Shown here in pieces: positions 1-8,289 of a stretch of 64,000 nucleotides of DNA (positions are counted from its first letter, which is position 1; each line of letters starts with the position of its first letter). The notes under the pieces were generated by a model that was not told the origin of the DNA, did not search any database, and saw only the letters and a list, made by a program, of their open reading frames with translations. Source of the stretch: Emticicia sp040253585. Its GTDB lineage: Bacteria > Bacteroidota > Bacteroidia > Cytophagales > Spirosomataceae. The position numbers were made by a program, and so were the translations under genes. The stretch covers positions 305,981 to 369,980 of the forward strand of contig NZ_JBELAU010000008.1 in the NCBI RefSeq assembly GCF_040253585.1, read 5' to 3'.

Positions 1-416
1 CTATGTCCACCTGCCAACGGAATATTGGCGGCTGTGCAAGTCGCACGACTTCCATCCAACACTTTCTGAGCAATTTCGGCAGGAATTGTATCAATCGGCC
101 AACCTAAAATGGCAATCGCCATCATTGGTTCTCCACCCATTGCATAAATATCGCTCAAAGCATTGGTCGAAGCGATTCGACCAAAATCAAAGGCATCGTC
201 AACGATTGGCATAAAAAAGTCAGTCGTACTGATAATGGCTTCGCCATTGCCTAAATCAAAAACTGCGGCATCGTCTTTATCTTTATTTCCCACCAAAAGG
301 TTCGAAAAAGTATTTTGTGGCGTAATTGTGTGTAAGATTTGGTCAAGAACTTTCGGGGAAATTTTGCATCCGCAGCCAGAGCCGTGGCTATATTGTGTAA
401 GTTTTATTTCAGACAT
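1..416 (-). CDS. selD: Selenide, water dikinase (selenophosphate synthase), N-terminal part
   Basis: Makes selenophosphate from selenide and ATP, the selenium donor for 2-selenouridine in tRNA or for selenocysteine. The reverse strand from an ATG at 416 reads MSEIKLTQYSHGSGCGCKIS, closely matching the start of known SelD. It has the catalytic Cys15 (a cysteine, not selenocysteine, form), Cys17 and Lys18. The glycine/aspartate-rich ATP-binding region (DDAAVFDLGNGEAIISTTDF, then ASTNALSDIYAMGG) follows. The gene runs off the left edge after about 138 codons, so only the N-terminal part is visible. No selenocysteine machinery is visible in this window. Confidence 0.95.
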   Translation of the reverse strand, partial: MSEIKLTQYSHGSGCGCKISPKVLDQILHTITPQNTFSNLLVGNKDKDDAAVFDLGNGEAIISTTDFFMPIVDDAFDFGRIASTNALSDIYAMGGEPMMAIAILGWPIDTIPAEIAQKVLDGSRATCTAANIPLAGGH

Positions 417-521
417 GGTAGAATTGATGATTTTGTAAACCGTCGTAAAAATACATAATATTGTAGAATGGTTTTGATAAAACTGGTTTTTAAAATCAGC
501 ATTCCAGAAACAAAATTATCT

Positions 522-1619
522 ATGATGAATAGTGAAATAAGTAATATTGATTATAAAAGCTGGCTTTTTGGACTAAAAATCAAGATTCAACAAAGTCAAA
601 TAAAAGCATCGCTGGCTGTTAATAGAGAGTTGATTCAACTTTATTGGGAACTGGGTCAGCAAATTGTAGAGAAGCAAGAAACCGCCAAATGGGGAAGTGG
701 ATTTATTGACCAACTTAGCAAAGACTTAAAAGCTGAGTTTCCTAATATTGGTGGATTTTCAGTGTCTAATCTAAAGTATTGTAAGCAATTTTTTCTCTTT
801 TATAATTCTAATCAAATTCGCCAACAACTTGTTGACGAATTTGAAACCACTAATAATCAACAACTTATAAAAAGTCAACAAGCTGCTTTGCAATTAGATA
901 ATGAATTATTTAAGATTCCTTGGGGACATCATATTGTAATTATTCAAAAAATAAAAAATACCCAAGAAGCGATATTTTACATTCAAAAAACAATTGAAAA
1001 TAATTGGAGTAGAAGTATTTTATTGCATCAAATTGAAAGTAATTTATACGAAAGACAGGGTAAAGCTGTCAATAATTTTATTGCCACTTTGCCACAATCT
1101 CAGTCTGACCTCGCCAATCAATTGCTGAAAGACCCATATCAATTTGATTTTCTTCAATTAACCGAAAAGTATAATGAGCGAGATTTAGAAAAAGCCCTCA
1201 TTCAGCAAATTACTGAATTTTTGCTCGAATTAGGTGCTGGCTTTTCGTTTGTTGGCAAGCAATATCCTATCTATTTAGGTGAAAAAGAATATTTTATTGA
1301 TTTGCTTTTTTATCACCTCAAACTCAGGTGTTTTGTGGTTATTGAGCTAAAGGTTGTTGAATTTCAACCCGAATTTGCAGGAAAACTCAACTTCTATTTG
1401 AATGTTGTTGATGAAAAGCTAAAACATGAAACCGACCAACCAACGATTGGAATAATCATCTGCAAAACGAAAGATAATTTAGAAGCCGAATACGCTCTCA
1501 GAGGCATTGAAAAACCAATTGGCATCTCAGAATATGATTTAAGGAAAATTTTACCCGAAAAACTCAAAGGAAGCCTTCCAAGCATCGAAGAAATTGAAGC
1601 TGAACTAAACAAACTATGA
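522..1619 (+). CDS. PDDEXK nuclease domain protein, DUF1016/YhcG family
   Basis: About 365 residues. The N-terminal DUF1016 helical domain is recognisable (LIQLYWELGQQIVEKQ, then GFSVSNLKYCKQFFLFY). The C-terminal PDDEXK-like core has FIDLLFYH and FVVIELKV, giving the D...ExK metal-binding pattern. Such proteins are stand-alone nucleases of uncertain role, often linked to restriction-modification or mobile DNA. The frame is open from 468, but ATG codons at 522 and 525 begin the conserved part, so I start there. The TGA stop overlaps the ATG of the next gene (ATGA), implying translational coupling to an RsmI-like methylase. The real substrate is unknown. Confidence 0.85.
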   Translation: MMNSEISNIDYKSWLFGLKIKIQQSQIKASLAVNRELIQLYWELGQQIVEKQETAKWGSGFIDQLSKDLKAEFPNIGGFSVSNLKYCKQFFLFYNSNQIRQQLVDEFETTNNQQLIKSQQAALQLDNELFKIPWGHHIVIIQKIKNTQEAIFYIQKTIENNWSRSILLHQIESNLYERQGKAVNNFIATLPQSQSDLANQLLKDPYQFDFLQLTEKYNERDLEKALIQQITEFLLELGAGFSFVGKQYPIYLGEKEYFIDLLFYHLKLRCFVVIELKVVEFQPEFAGKLNFYLNVVDEKLKHETDQPTIGIIICKTKDNLEAEYALRGIEKPIGISEYDLRKILPEKLKGSLPSIEEIEAELNKL

Positions 1620-2305
1620 CCCTTTTTCTGATACCTACCATTCTCGCACCCGACACGCAAGAAACCGTTTTACCACCCCAAATAAAGGCAGTCGTGAGCG
1701 AATTGAATGTATTTTTTGTGGAAGAACTCCGCACCGCTCGACGATTTATTAGTAGCCTAAAGCTCAATAAAGTAATTGATGATATTACGTTTTATGAACT
1801 AAACAAAGATACACCCCACGACCAAACCCTTGCTCAGCTCAAAAAACTAAAAACCAATGCGGGTATCATTAGCGAAGCAGGTTGCCCAGGTGTGGCCGAC
1901 CCTGGAGCGGTTGCCGTAGGTTTTGCTCACCAACTCGGGCATAAAGTTGTACCATTGGTGGGTCCAAGTTCGATTCTCATGGCTTTGATGGCTTCCGGTT
2001 TCAACGGGCAGAGTTTTACGTTCAATGGCTACCTTCCGATTGATAAATCAGCACGAATAAAAGTCTTGAAAGATTTAGAGCAATTGGCCAAGAAAAAACA
2101 CCAAACGCAGATTTTTATGGAAACACCTTTCCGCAATAATCAACTACTGGAAGATGTTTTGCAAAACCTCAACCCCGAAACTTTACTATGTATCGCCTGC
2201 AACGTAACTGACCAAGACGAGTTCATCAAAACGCTAAGAGTGAAAGACTGGCGAAAATCTAAACCCGATTTACACAAAAAGCCCACTATTTTTTTACTTT
2301 TGTGA
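1616..2305 (+). CDS. SAM-dependent methyltransferase, RsmI-like (tetrapyrrole methylase fold)
   Basis: 229 residues of the tetrapyrrole (corrin/porphyrin) methylase fold, closest to the RsmI 16S rRNA 2'-O-methyltransferase family. Visible hallmarks are GIISEAGCPGVADPGAVAV, the mid-domain VGPSSILMALMASGFNGQSF and the later ETPFRNNQLLEDVL. It is shorter than canonical RsmI (about 280 residues) and lacks its N-terminal GTLYVVATPIGN segment, as in the short Bacteroidetes paralogue. The rRNA substrate is therefore an inference from the family. It is translationally coupled to the upstream DUF1016 nuclease by ATGA overlap. Confidence 0.85.
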   Translation: MTLFLIPTILAPDTQETVLPPQIKAVVSELNVFFVEELRTARRFISSLKLNKVIDDITFYELNKDTPHDQTLAQLKKLKTNAGIISEAGCPGVADPGAVAVGFAHQLGHKVVPLVGPSSILMALMASGFNGQSFTFNGYLPIDKSARIKVLKDLEQLAKKKHQTQIFMETPFRNNQLLEDVLQNLNPETLLCIACNVTDQDEFIKTLRVKDWRKSKPDLHKKPTIFLLL

Positions 2306-2397
2306 TATAGTCGACTGTCGATAGACAATAGTCGATAGAAAAAACAAATAAGTAAAAACCTGTGGACTATCGTCCATCGATCGTTGACTAATCATTT
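2306..2397. repeat. Imperfect inverted repeat of the TAGTCGATAGTC word family
   Basis: The gap between the methylase and the hydrolase contains TAGTCGACTGTCGATAGAC and, at its far end, the near-complement of the same words (GGACTATCGTCC...GTTGACTAATC). The arms are about 30 bp. Related words recur at 12096-12130 and 31723-31765. Confidence 0.7.
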
Positions 2398-3033
2398 ATG
2401 ATAAACATACATTTCTTTACATTCTCGCCGATTGCGGAAAATACATATATTTTGTGGGACGAAACTCACGAAGCCGTCATTATTGATGCTGGCTGTTTGG
2501 CACAATACGAAAAAGAAGAACTGGCCGATTTTATTGCCGATAATCGTTTGGTAGTAAAACAGTTATTGCAAACACATTGTCACCTCGACCATGTTTTTGG
2601 AGCTGCTTATGTGAAGCGTAAATTCGGCGTGCAGATGCTGATTCACAAAAACGAAATTCCGATTTTGGCTGATGTAGAAAACCGCTGCCGAATGTGGGGA
2701 ATAAGAGGCTACGAACCAGTTGAAGCCGATGATTTTATTGATGAAAATGATAAAATTTTCTTCGGAAATTCGGAACTTGAAATCAGATTTGTGCCAGGTC
2801 ATGCTCCTGGACATTTAGCTTTTGTGAATCATACTCAAAAATTTGTGATTGGTGGCGATGTACTTTTCAGAGGAAGCGTTGGCAGAACCGATTTTCCATT
2901 CTGCAGCCACGAAGCATTGATTCATAGCATAGAAACGCAGTTTCTGACGCTTGATGATGATTATAAGGTTTATTCTGGTCATGGCGACCCAACGACTATC
3001 GGCTACGAACGTAAGACAAATCCTTTTTTGTAG
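2398..3033 (+). CDS. MBL-fold metallo-hydrolase, glyoxalase II-like
   Basis: 211-residue metallo-beta-lactamase-fold hydrolase. The di-metal motif is HCHLDH (H60, H62, D64, H65), followed by a His in VPGHAPGHLAF, an Asp in GGDVLFRGSVGRTDFP and a His in YSGHGDP. The GGDVLFxxSVGRTDFP signature is typical of the YcbL/GloB2-like hydroxyacylglutathione hydrolase-related subgroup, which is widespread as a generic thioester or sulfur-compound hydrolase. It is cytoplasmic, with no signal peptide. The natural substrate cannot be told from sequence. Confidence 0.9.
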   Translation: MINIHFFTFSPIAENTYILWDETHEAVIIDAGCLAQYEKEELADFIADNRLVVKQLLQTHCHLDHVFGAAYVKRKFGVQMLIHKNEIPILADVENRCRMWGIRGYEPVEADDFIDENDKIFFGNSELEIRFVPGHAPGHLAFVNHTQKFVIGGDVLFRGSVGRTDFPFCSHEALIHSIETQFLTLDDDYKVYSGHGDPTTIGYERKTNPFL

Positions 3034-3075
3034 AACAATTTTGTGAGTTGTTCTCTGTATAAATTTATTGACGTA

Positions 3076-3106
3076 ATCGAACAAGTTAGAAACTTGTTCT
3101 ACAATC
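3076..3106. repeat. Palindromic repeat GAACAAGTT-AGA-AACTTGTTC
   Basis: Perfect 9-bp arms (3079-3087 and 3091-3099) with a 3-nt loop, directly in front of pssA. The reverse complement of this unit (TGTAGAACAAGTTTCTAAC) reappears almost unchanged after glyA at 7405-7432. Confidence 0.7.
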
Positions 3107-3108
3107 TT

Positions 3109-3855
3109 ATGAAATTATTTACTATTCCAAATATAATGACACTCGGCAATCTACTTTGTGGTTGCTTGGGTATCGTTTTTGTTTTTGAAGGAAATCTGCT
3201 TTGGGCTTCTTATTTGATATTTATAGCAGGAGTGCTCGACTTCTTAGATGGATTTGTGGCTCGTTTACTCAAACAGCATTCTGAAATTGGTAAACAACTC
3301 GATTCGTTGGCCGATATGGTTACGTTTGGCGTTTTGCCTTCGTTTATTCTTGCCAAATTGATTCAGATTACAACAACCCAAAATACCGTTTTATCTGATT
3401 TAATTCCATCAAATCTTTTATCACAAACACATTTGCCTACTTTGGCTTATGTGGCATTTATTTTGGCACTTTTTTCATGTTTGCGTCTGGCCAAGTTCAA
3501 CATTGATACCCGTCAGTCCGATTCATTTATTGGTGTTCCTACACCCGCCAATGCTTTTGTGGTGGCTTCGTTTCCATTGATTTTAGAATTTAATCCCGAA
3601 TACAAATTCTTAATTCTTAACTCTACATTCTTAATTAGTTACACGCTCATTATGAGTTATTTACTAATTTCAGAAATACCATTATTTGCACTCAAATTCA
3701 AGAGTTTTGCTTGGAAATCTAATCAAATCAAATACATTTTTCTGATTCTTTCTGTAATTTTACTCGTGAGTTTAAAATTCTTGGCCATACCGTTAATCAT
3801 ATTTTTGTATATCATTTTATCGGTTATCAATAACTTTCTACCGAAAAACTCATAA
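3109..3855 (+). CDS. pssA: CDP-diacylglycerol--serine O-phosphatidyltransferase
   Basis: Makes phosphatidylserine, precursor of phosphatidylethanolamine, at the inner membrane. The CDP-alcohol phosphatidyltransferase signature D-x2-D-G-x2-A-R-x8-G-x3-D-x3-D is complete: DFLDGFVARLLKQHSEIGKQ followed by LDSLAD. Several hydrophobic membrane segments surround it. The frame is open upstream to 3043, but ATG 3109 gives the family start MKLFTIPNIMTLGNLLCG, and the bases before it belong to a palindromic repeat. Length is about 248 residues, normal for the type II enzyme of Bacteroidetes and Bacillus. Confidence 0.9.
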   Translation: MKLFTIPNIMTLGNLLCGCLGIVFVFEGNLLWASYLIFIAGVLDFLDGFVARLLKQHSEIGKQLDSLADMVTFGVLPSFILAKLIQITTTQNTVLSDLIPSNLLSQTHLPTLAYVAFILALFSCLRLAKFNIDTRQSDSFIGVPTPANAFVVASFPLILEFNPEYKFLILNSTFLISYTLIMSYLLISEIPLFALKFKSFAWKSNQIKYIFLILSVILLVSLKFLAIPLIIFLYIILSVINNFLPKNS

Positions 3856-3878
3856 ACCGTCATTTAAAATATAAAATC

Positions 3879-4379
3879 ATGCAAAATCCATTTGAAGAAA
3901 ACCAAACCTCCGTTCGTCCGATGTTTCTGACGATTTTATGTGTTCTAACACTTGTCTGGAACGCCTACAAATTCTATGGAGCAATTCCGAATATTTTTAC
4001 TCCCGAAAAAGTAATCGAAAGTAAAGAACAAGCCAACGAAATGGTAATGGATATGTTTTCAAAATATATGTCGGAAAAAGACCTTGAAAAAATTGAAGAA
4101 TCGCAAGAAGAAGCCAACAAACTCATTCAAAAAGATACTTTAGTTACTTCGGGAGTGATGACCTTGATTTCGAGTGTTTTATTGATTTTAGGTGCAGTTT
4201 GGATATGGGGACTCCGTAAAAAGGGCTTTTGGGTATATATTGCTGGCAATGCCATTGGTATTATTGCTCCAATCGTTATCATGGGTGGAGCTGCTGGCTG
4301 GGGTATTGGAGTTATGGCTTTGATTAATGCCGCTATTTTCTCAGGGCTTTATGCAATGAACCTCAAGTTTTTATCCTAA
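3879..4379 (+). CDS. Small membrane protein of unknown function
   Basis: 166 residues, not assigned to a family. One hydrophobic segment lies near residues 15-35. A charged, Glu/Lys-rich stretch (about 45-85, probably helical and outside the membrane) follows, then three closely spaced hydrophobic segments (about 90-160) rich in Gly and Ile. It begins 23 bp after pssA in the same direction and may share its transcript. The layout resembles small DUF4064-type membrane proteins, but I cannot confirm that. Confidence 0.7.
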   Translation: MQNPFEENQTSVRPMFLTILCVLTLVWNAYKFYGAIPNIFTPEKVIESKEQANEMVMDMFSKYMSEKDLEKIEESQEEANKLIQKDTLVTSGVMTLISSVLLILGAVWIWGLRKKGFWVYIAGNAIGIIAPIVIMGGAAGWGIGVMALINAAIFSGLYAMNLKFLS

Positions 4380-4462
4380 GAATTTGTTAAAACAATGTTA
4401 ATGTTTCCTAAAACCTGCTCAACTTTGAGTAGGTTTTTCTATTTTTAGATAGATTTTCCTCA

Positions 4463-4483
4463 GAACGTCCAATTTGGACGTTC
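4463..4483. repeat. Perfect 10-bp palindrome GAACGTCCAA-T-TTGGACGTTC
   Basis: 21-bp self-complementary unit with a 1-nt centre, lying just before the next gene. The type resembles other intergenic word repeats in the window. It lacks a T-run on either strand, so it is not an obvious terminator. Confidence 0.6.
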
Positions 4484-4524
4484 CTACGATTATTCTCAAC
4501 AAATACACGACTCGCACCACATTT

Positions 4525-5844
4525 ATGAAAAACCTATTACTGATACTTATCTATTTATTCCCCTATCGGGTTTTATTCGCCCAAGGCGATTTTACTCGTA
4601 TCTACCACCCAATCATCAATTCGGCCGAATTGGCAATTGTCGATACTAATTATTACGAAGCACTCGATTATTATAAAGCCGCTTTCGATAATGTAAAAAA
4701 GCCCTTCGCCAAAGATTATTACAATGCCGCCATTTGTGCCGCAATGGTAGGCAAGATGCCAACTATGTTTGATTATTTAGAAAAAATCGTAGAAAAAGGT
4801 TATCCTTGGGATAGTTTGCGTAAAGATGTTTTCTTTCATTATGTGGCTGATACTTGCAAAACATGGAACAAATTTGAGAGCCAAATGAAGCAGGTAAAGC
4901 CCAATATCAATCGAGAACTGAGAGATAGTTTGAATAAAATTTATGCTTTCGGTACAAAAGAAATTTATACACCTCTCACAGCTGATTTAAGAGATTACTT
5001 TAAAAAGAGCCAAGCACTTCCCCAGACAATAAACGTCAAAAGAAATGGAAAAGATACAACCATAACAATCAACCGAATAAGCTTTACTGATAGTCTATAT
5101 TTTTTTAATAATTTATCAGGAAAACTCAAACTCCAACAAGACAGTTTAAGAAAAATTAATAACGAGATATTCTCAAAAAATCAGCACCTTGTATATAATT
5201 CCATTATCAGAATCATCGAAAATAGCGGATATCCTGATGAAAATTTGATTGGGCTTTCGGGTAGAGATTCCCAAAACCCTTCAAAAGATAGACGTATATT
5301 TTACTTCTCTGAGCAAAATTTCAATAATTCGATGCTGAATAGTAGTATCGTTCTTGACATTTTTTCCAGTTCATTCCCAGCAAAAGAAAACGATATTAGC
5401 TCAATAATTACTCAGGCTGTCAGAGATGGGAAATTATTGCCTCATCATATTAATAGAGTTTATGCAAGCAGAGGAGGTTTTAGGAGTCAAGCAGTCGCAA
5501 ATAATTCAAATGATGCAATTAATATATTTTCATTTGGCAAAGTAAAGGCTTATCGCATTCAAATAGATGCCAATCTAAAGTGTAATATTCCAGATTTAGA
5601 GAGAAAGATTTCGAGAAATTATTGGCAGAAAGAATCATTACAAGAATACAGCGAAGCCGAAATCAACGAAAAACGCCTTGATATTGGCTTAGAAACATTG
5701 GCAGATGCCTACAAAAAAGCATTTTTCAAGGCACACCCACGAGTCTTTATTATTAATGGAGGTAGTTATCAAACCGAACTTTCGTATGTTTCAAGCTGTG
5801 AGGTTTTAGAAAAAATGCTGAAAGAAAGTACGTTTGTGCGATAG
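4525..5844 (+). CDS. Secreted protein of unknown function
   Basis: About 439 residues. ATG 4525 starts a clear signal peptide (MKNLLLILIYLFPYRVLFAQ, cleavage after the Gln), so I prefer it to the earlier in-frame codon at 4474. The first 100 mature residues look helical and TPR-like (SAELAIVDTNYYEALDYYKA, NAAICAAMVGKMPTMFDYLE). The C-terminal part has no recognised motif; it contains two Tyr/Arg-rich stretches and the phrase LLPHHINRVYASRG, seen in some uncharacterised Bacteroidetes proteins. Likely periplasmic or surface. Function unknown. Confidence 0.75.
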   Translation: MKNLLLILIYLFPYRVLFAQGDFTRIYHPIINSAELAIVDTNYYEALDYYKAAFDNVKKPFAKDYYNAAICAAMVGKMPTMFDYLEKIVEKGYPWDSLRKDVFFHYVADTCKTWNKFESQMKQVKPNINRELRDSLNKIYAFGTKEIYTPLTADLRDYFKKSQALPQTINVKRNGKDTTITINRISFTDSLYFFNNLSGKLKLQQDSLRKINNEIFSKNQHLVYNSIIRIIENSGYPDENLIGLSGRDSQNPSKDRRIFYFSEQNFNNSMLNSSIVLDIFSSSFPAKENDISSIITQAVRDGKLLPHHINRVYASRGGFRSQAVANNSNDAINIFSFGKVKAYRIQIDANLKCNIPDLERKISRNYWQKESLQEYSEAEINEKRLDIGLETLADAYKKAFFKAHPRVFIINGGSYQTELSYVSSCEVLEKMLKESTFVR

Positions 5845-6110
5845 TTTACAGTCTTCAGTAGGCAGTTCTCAGTGGGCAATGCTCAATGAGCAGTTTAAAG
5901 ATTCTTGACTGCAAACTGAAGACAACAAACTGCACACTAAAAATATAACTTTACCAAGAAACTCCTCAACAATTCAAAGTCTGCCAAATATTATTTTGTC
6001 AAAAATTCATCTTCTATTAATTATCAGTTAATTTTGTAATCTAATGACTCCAAAGCTGGTGTTGGTTGGAAACACCAATAACCAATAACTGATAACCAAT
6101 TTACCAAATT
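5845..6110. repeat. Intergenic stretch built of CAGT-type and CCAATAAC-type word repeats
   Basis: 5850-5895 repeats CAGT/CAAT words (CAGTCTTCAGTAGGCAGTTC) and 5908-5938 carries their near-complement (GACTGCAAACTGAAGACAAC), so the two can pair. 6055-6100 has GGTGTTGGTTGGAAACACCA followed by repeated CCAATAACC words. No gene is visible. The glyA promoter must lie here but no clear TAnnTTTG element stands out. Confidence 0.55.
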
Positions 6111-7403
6111 ATGTCTGTAGAAACTTCCATCATTCGTGACACGCAAATCTTTGATTTAATCACGAAAGAAAACAATCGCCAATTACATGGCATCGAACTG
6201 ATTGCTTCTGAAAACTTCGTGTCGCCACAGGTGATGGAAGCGGCAGGTAGTGTTTTGACAAATAAATACGCTGAAGGTCTTCCAGGAAAACGCTATTATG
6301 GTGGTTGTGAGGTAGTTGACCAAGTTGAGCAAATCGCTATCGACCGTCTCAAACAATTATTTAATCTTACTTGGGCAAACGTTCAGCCGCACTCTGGAGC
6401 TCAGGCGAATATGGCAGTTTTTGTGGCATGTTTGAAACCTGGTGATAAAATTTTGGGCTTTAACCTTGCCCACGGTGGACACCTTTCGCACGGTTCGCCA
6501 GTAAATATTTCAGGAAAGTACTTCCAACCATTCTTCTACGGTGTTGAAGAAGAAACTGGTCTAATCGACTGGAATAAGGTGGAAGAAACTGCTCACCGTG
6601 AGCGTCCAAAAATGATTATCTGTGGAGCATCGGCTTATTCTCGTGACTGGGATTATATCCGTCTTCGTCAGATTGCCGATTCAATCGGTGCTATTCTATT
6701 AGCAGATATTTCTCACCCGGCAGGTTTAGTGGCGAAAGGTTTATTAAATGACCCATTCGACCACTGCCATATCGTGACAACAACTACGCACAAAACCCTC
6801 CGTGGTACTCGTGGTGGTGTAATCATGATGCGTAATGATTTCCCAAATCCTTTCGGAATTACAACGCCAAAAGGCGAAATCAGAATGATGTCGTCTTTAT
6901 TGGATTCTGGTGTTTTCCCAGGAACACAAGGTGGGCCATTGGAGCATATTATAGCCGCTAAAGCAATTGCTTTTGGCGAAGCATTAACCGAAGGTTTCTA
7001 TAACTACCAAGTACAAGTTCAGAAAAATGCCAAAGTAATGGCTCAAGAATTTATGAACCGTGGCTATAAAGTTATTTCTGGCGGAACAGATAATCACTTG
7101 ATGTTGATTGACTTACGTCCGAAAAACTTAACTGGTAAAATTGCTGAAAACTCATTGATTCAAGCAGATATTACGGTAAACAAAAACATGGTTCCGTTTG
7201 ATGATAAAACCGCCATGACTACTTCGGGTATGCGTGTAGGAACTTCAGCCATGACCACTCGTGGTTTGGTAGAAGCCGACATGATTCGTATCGTAGATTT
7301 GATTGATGAAGTATTGATGAACCACGATAACGCAACAAAAATTGCGAATGTAAGAGGCGAAATCAACAACTGGATGAAAAACTATCCGTTGTTTCAATAT
7401 TGA
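6111..7403 (+). CDS. glyA: Serine hydroxymethyltransferase
   Basis: Interconverts serine and glycine with tetrahydrofolate, feeding one-carbon metabolism; PLP enzyme, cytoplasmic. 430 residues, normal for the family. Landmarks: N-terminal IELIASENFVSPQVMEAAGS, the substrate-binding YAEGLPGKRYYGG, PHSGAQAN, Asp199 and His202 (LADISHPAGLVAKG) and the PLP lysine Lys228 in TTTTHKTLRGTRGG. The C-terminal domain is complete (MTTSGMRVGTSAMTTRGL). A hairpin with a T-run follows at 7433-7470. Confidence 0.98.
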   Translation: MSVETSIIRDTQIFDLITKENNRQLHGIELIASENFVSPQVMEAAGSVLTNKYAEGLPGKRYYGGCEVVDQVEQIAIDRLKQLFNLTWANVQPHSGAQANMAVFVACLKPGDKILGFNLAHGGHLSHGSPVNISGKYFQPFFYGVEEETGLIDWNKVEETAHRERPKMIICGASAYSRDWDYIRLRQIADSIGAILLADISHPAGLVAKGLLNDPFDHCHIVTTTTHKTLRGTRGGVIMMRNDFPNPFGITTPKGEIRMMSSLLDSGVFPGTQGGPLEHIIAAKAIAFGEALTEGFYNYQVQVQKNAKVMAQEFMNRGYKVISGGTDNHLMLIDLRPKNLTGKIAENSLIQADITVNKNMVPFDDKTAMTTSGMRVGTSAMTTRGLVEADMIRIVDLIDEVLMNHDNATKIANVRGEINNWMKNYPLFQY

Positions 7404-7404
7404 T

Positions 7405-7432
7405 TGTAGAATAAGTTTCTAACTTGTTTGAG
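7405..7432. repeat. Second copy of the GTAGAACAAGTTTCTAACTT repeat
   Basis: TTGTAGAATAAGTTTCTAAC then TTGTTTGA, directly after glyA. It matches the reverse complement of 3076-3106 with two differences. Confidence 0.65.
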
Positions 7433-7470
7433 AGTGTGATATGGTTTCAGACTGTATCACACTTTTTTTG
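7433..7470 (+). terminator. Rho-independent terminator after glyA
   Basis: AGTGTGATA (7433-7441) pairs perfectly with TATCACACT (7455-7463), with a 13-nt loop, followed by a run of T. It ends glyA transcription. Confidence 0.8.
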
Positions 7471-7510
7471 TGCATTATGCGAACAGGATGTTCGCTCCAC
7501 AAAAAATAAG

Positions 7511-7543
7511 AAAGGCTTGGTTCAAACGAATCAAGCCTTTTTC
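7511..7543. terminator. Hairpin terminator, probably bidirectional
   Basis: AAAGGCTTG (7511-7519) pairs with CAAGCCTTT (7532-7540), extended by a G-T wobble and two more pairs. T-rich flanks occur on both strands. It lies between glyA and the convergent small secreted protein gene. Confidence 0.65.
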
Positions 7544-7604
7544 TAAACCCTAACTAAACCGTATATAAATTCTTTGCGAACGAAACGACGCTTCGTTCGA
7601 CAGA

Positions 7605-7955
7605 TTATGCTACAAAATAATACTCAAATTCTTGTTTGATTGCCAAACATTCATTCTTAGTTTCTTTCAAAATTTCGCATTTCGCTACACTTTTGCCAAA
7701 TAATCTTTCTGAAAAAAACTCAACCACATAATTCGTTAACATTTCTACAAACGATTGTACGTTGGTATCTTCTTTTACGCTTGTAATACTTTCAAGATTT
7801 ACTTTAATTGATTTTTCGAGTTCGTTTACCAAATTCTTTTGCTTGATATTCTTACTCAATGTGCGTTGCTGCTCGTAGGTATTCTGAGGAAAACCCATAG
7901 CCATCGAACCGAAACTGATTGAAGTGATTGCAAGAAGTAATAATAGCTTTTTCAT
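7605..7955 (-). CDS. Small secreted protein of unknown function
   Basis: About 116 residues from ATG 7955, which opens a signal peptide (MKKLLLLLAITSISFGSMAM). The mature part is charged and looks helical (TLSKNIKQKNLVNELEKSIK, then FFSERLFGKSVAKCEILKET), with two Cys. No family recognised. The frame stays open upstream to 7985, but the signal peptide and a good promoter (8002-8033) support 7955. A perfect 8-bp inverted repeat at 7577-7599, just past the stop, may end transcription. Confidence 0.65.
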   Translation of the reverse strand: MKKLLLLLAITSISFGSMAMGFPQNTYEQQRTLSKNIKQKNLVNELEKSIKVNLESITSVKEDTNVQSFVEMLTNYVVEFFSERLFGKSVAKCEILKETKNECLAIKQEFEYYFVA

Positions 7956-8001
7956 AAGTGTTGCGTTTAGCGTGTCTGAACTCATTATCTGATTGACAAT
8001 A

Positions 8002-8033
8002 CAAAGATATGTGTTTTATTTAGTATTATGCAA
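8002..8033 (-). promoter_or_regulatory. Bacteroidetes-type promoter for the small secreted protein
   Basis: On the minus strand a -33 TTG (8031-8033), a 21-bp spacer and a -7 TATCTTTG (8002-8009, matching TAnnTTTG) lie about 47 bp before the ATG at 7955. Confidence 0.6.
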
Positions 8034-8289
8034 TACATAGTACCTTTTATTTTTCATATTTTCTGATGAACGGTCGAAAATTATGATAAATGGTTCGTAA
8101 AACAGATTACATATATAAGATGCAAAAACGTAGTACAAAGTTGCAGATTAAAACAGATATTTTTCTACTTGTTAACATTCTTTAACAAATATATACAAAT
8201 GTAGATAAATATAGTAATATTTCAAATACAAGCGATTATTTAAACGTGTTTTTTTATCTTTACAAAAAATAAACCCTCCTTAATCAATT
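8034..8289. promoter_or_regulatory. AT-rich leader of the GH95 gene with a TTGTTAA inverted repeat
   Basis: No gene is visible in this gap. It holds TTGTTAA-CATTCT-TTAACAA at 8169-8188 (perfect 7-bp arms, a possible operator). A weak -7 candidate TATCTTTA at 8255-8262 lies about 28 bp before the GH95 ATG. Confidence 0.35.

Noticed and set aside
468..521. Upstream start for the DUF1016 protein
   Set aside because: The added residues do not resemble the family, and ATG 522/525 precedes the conserved part directly.
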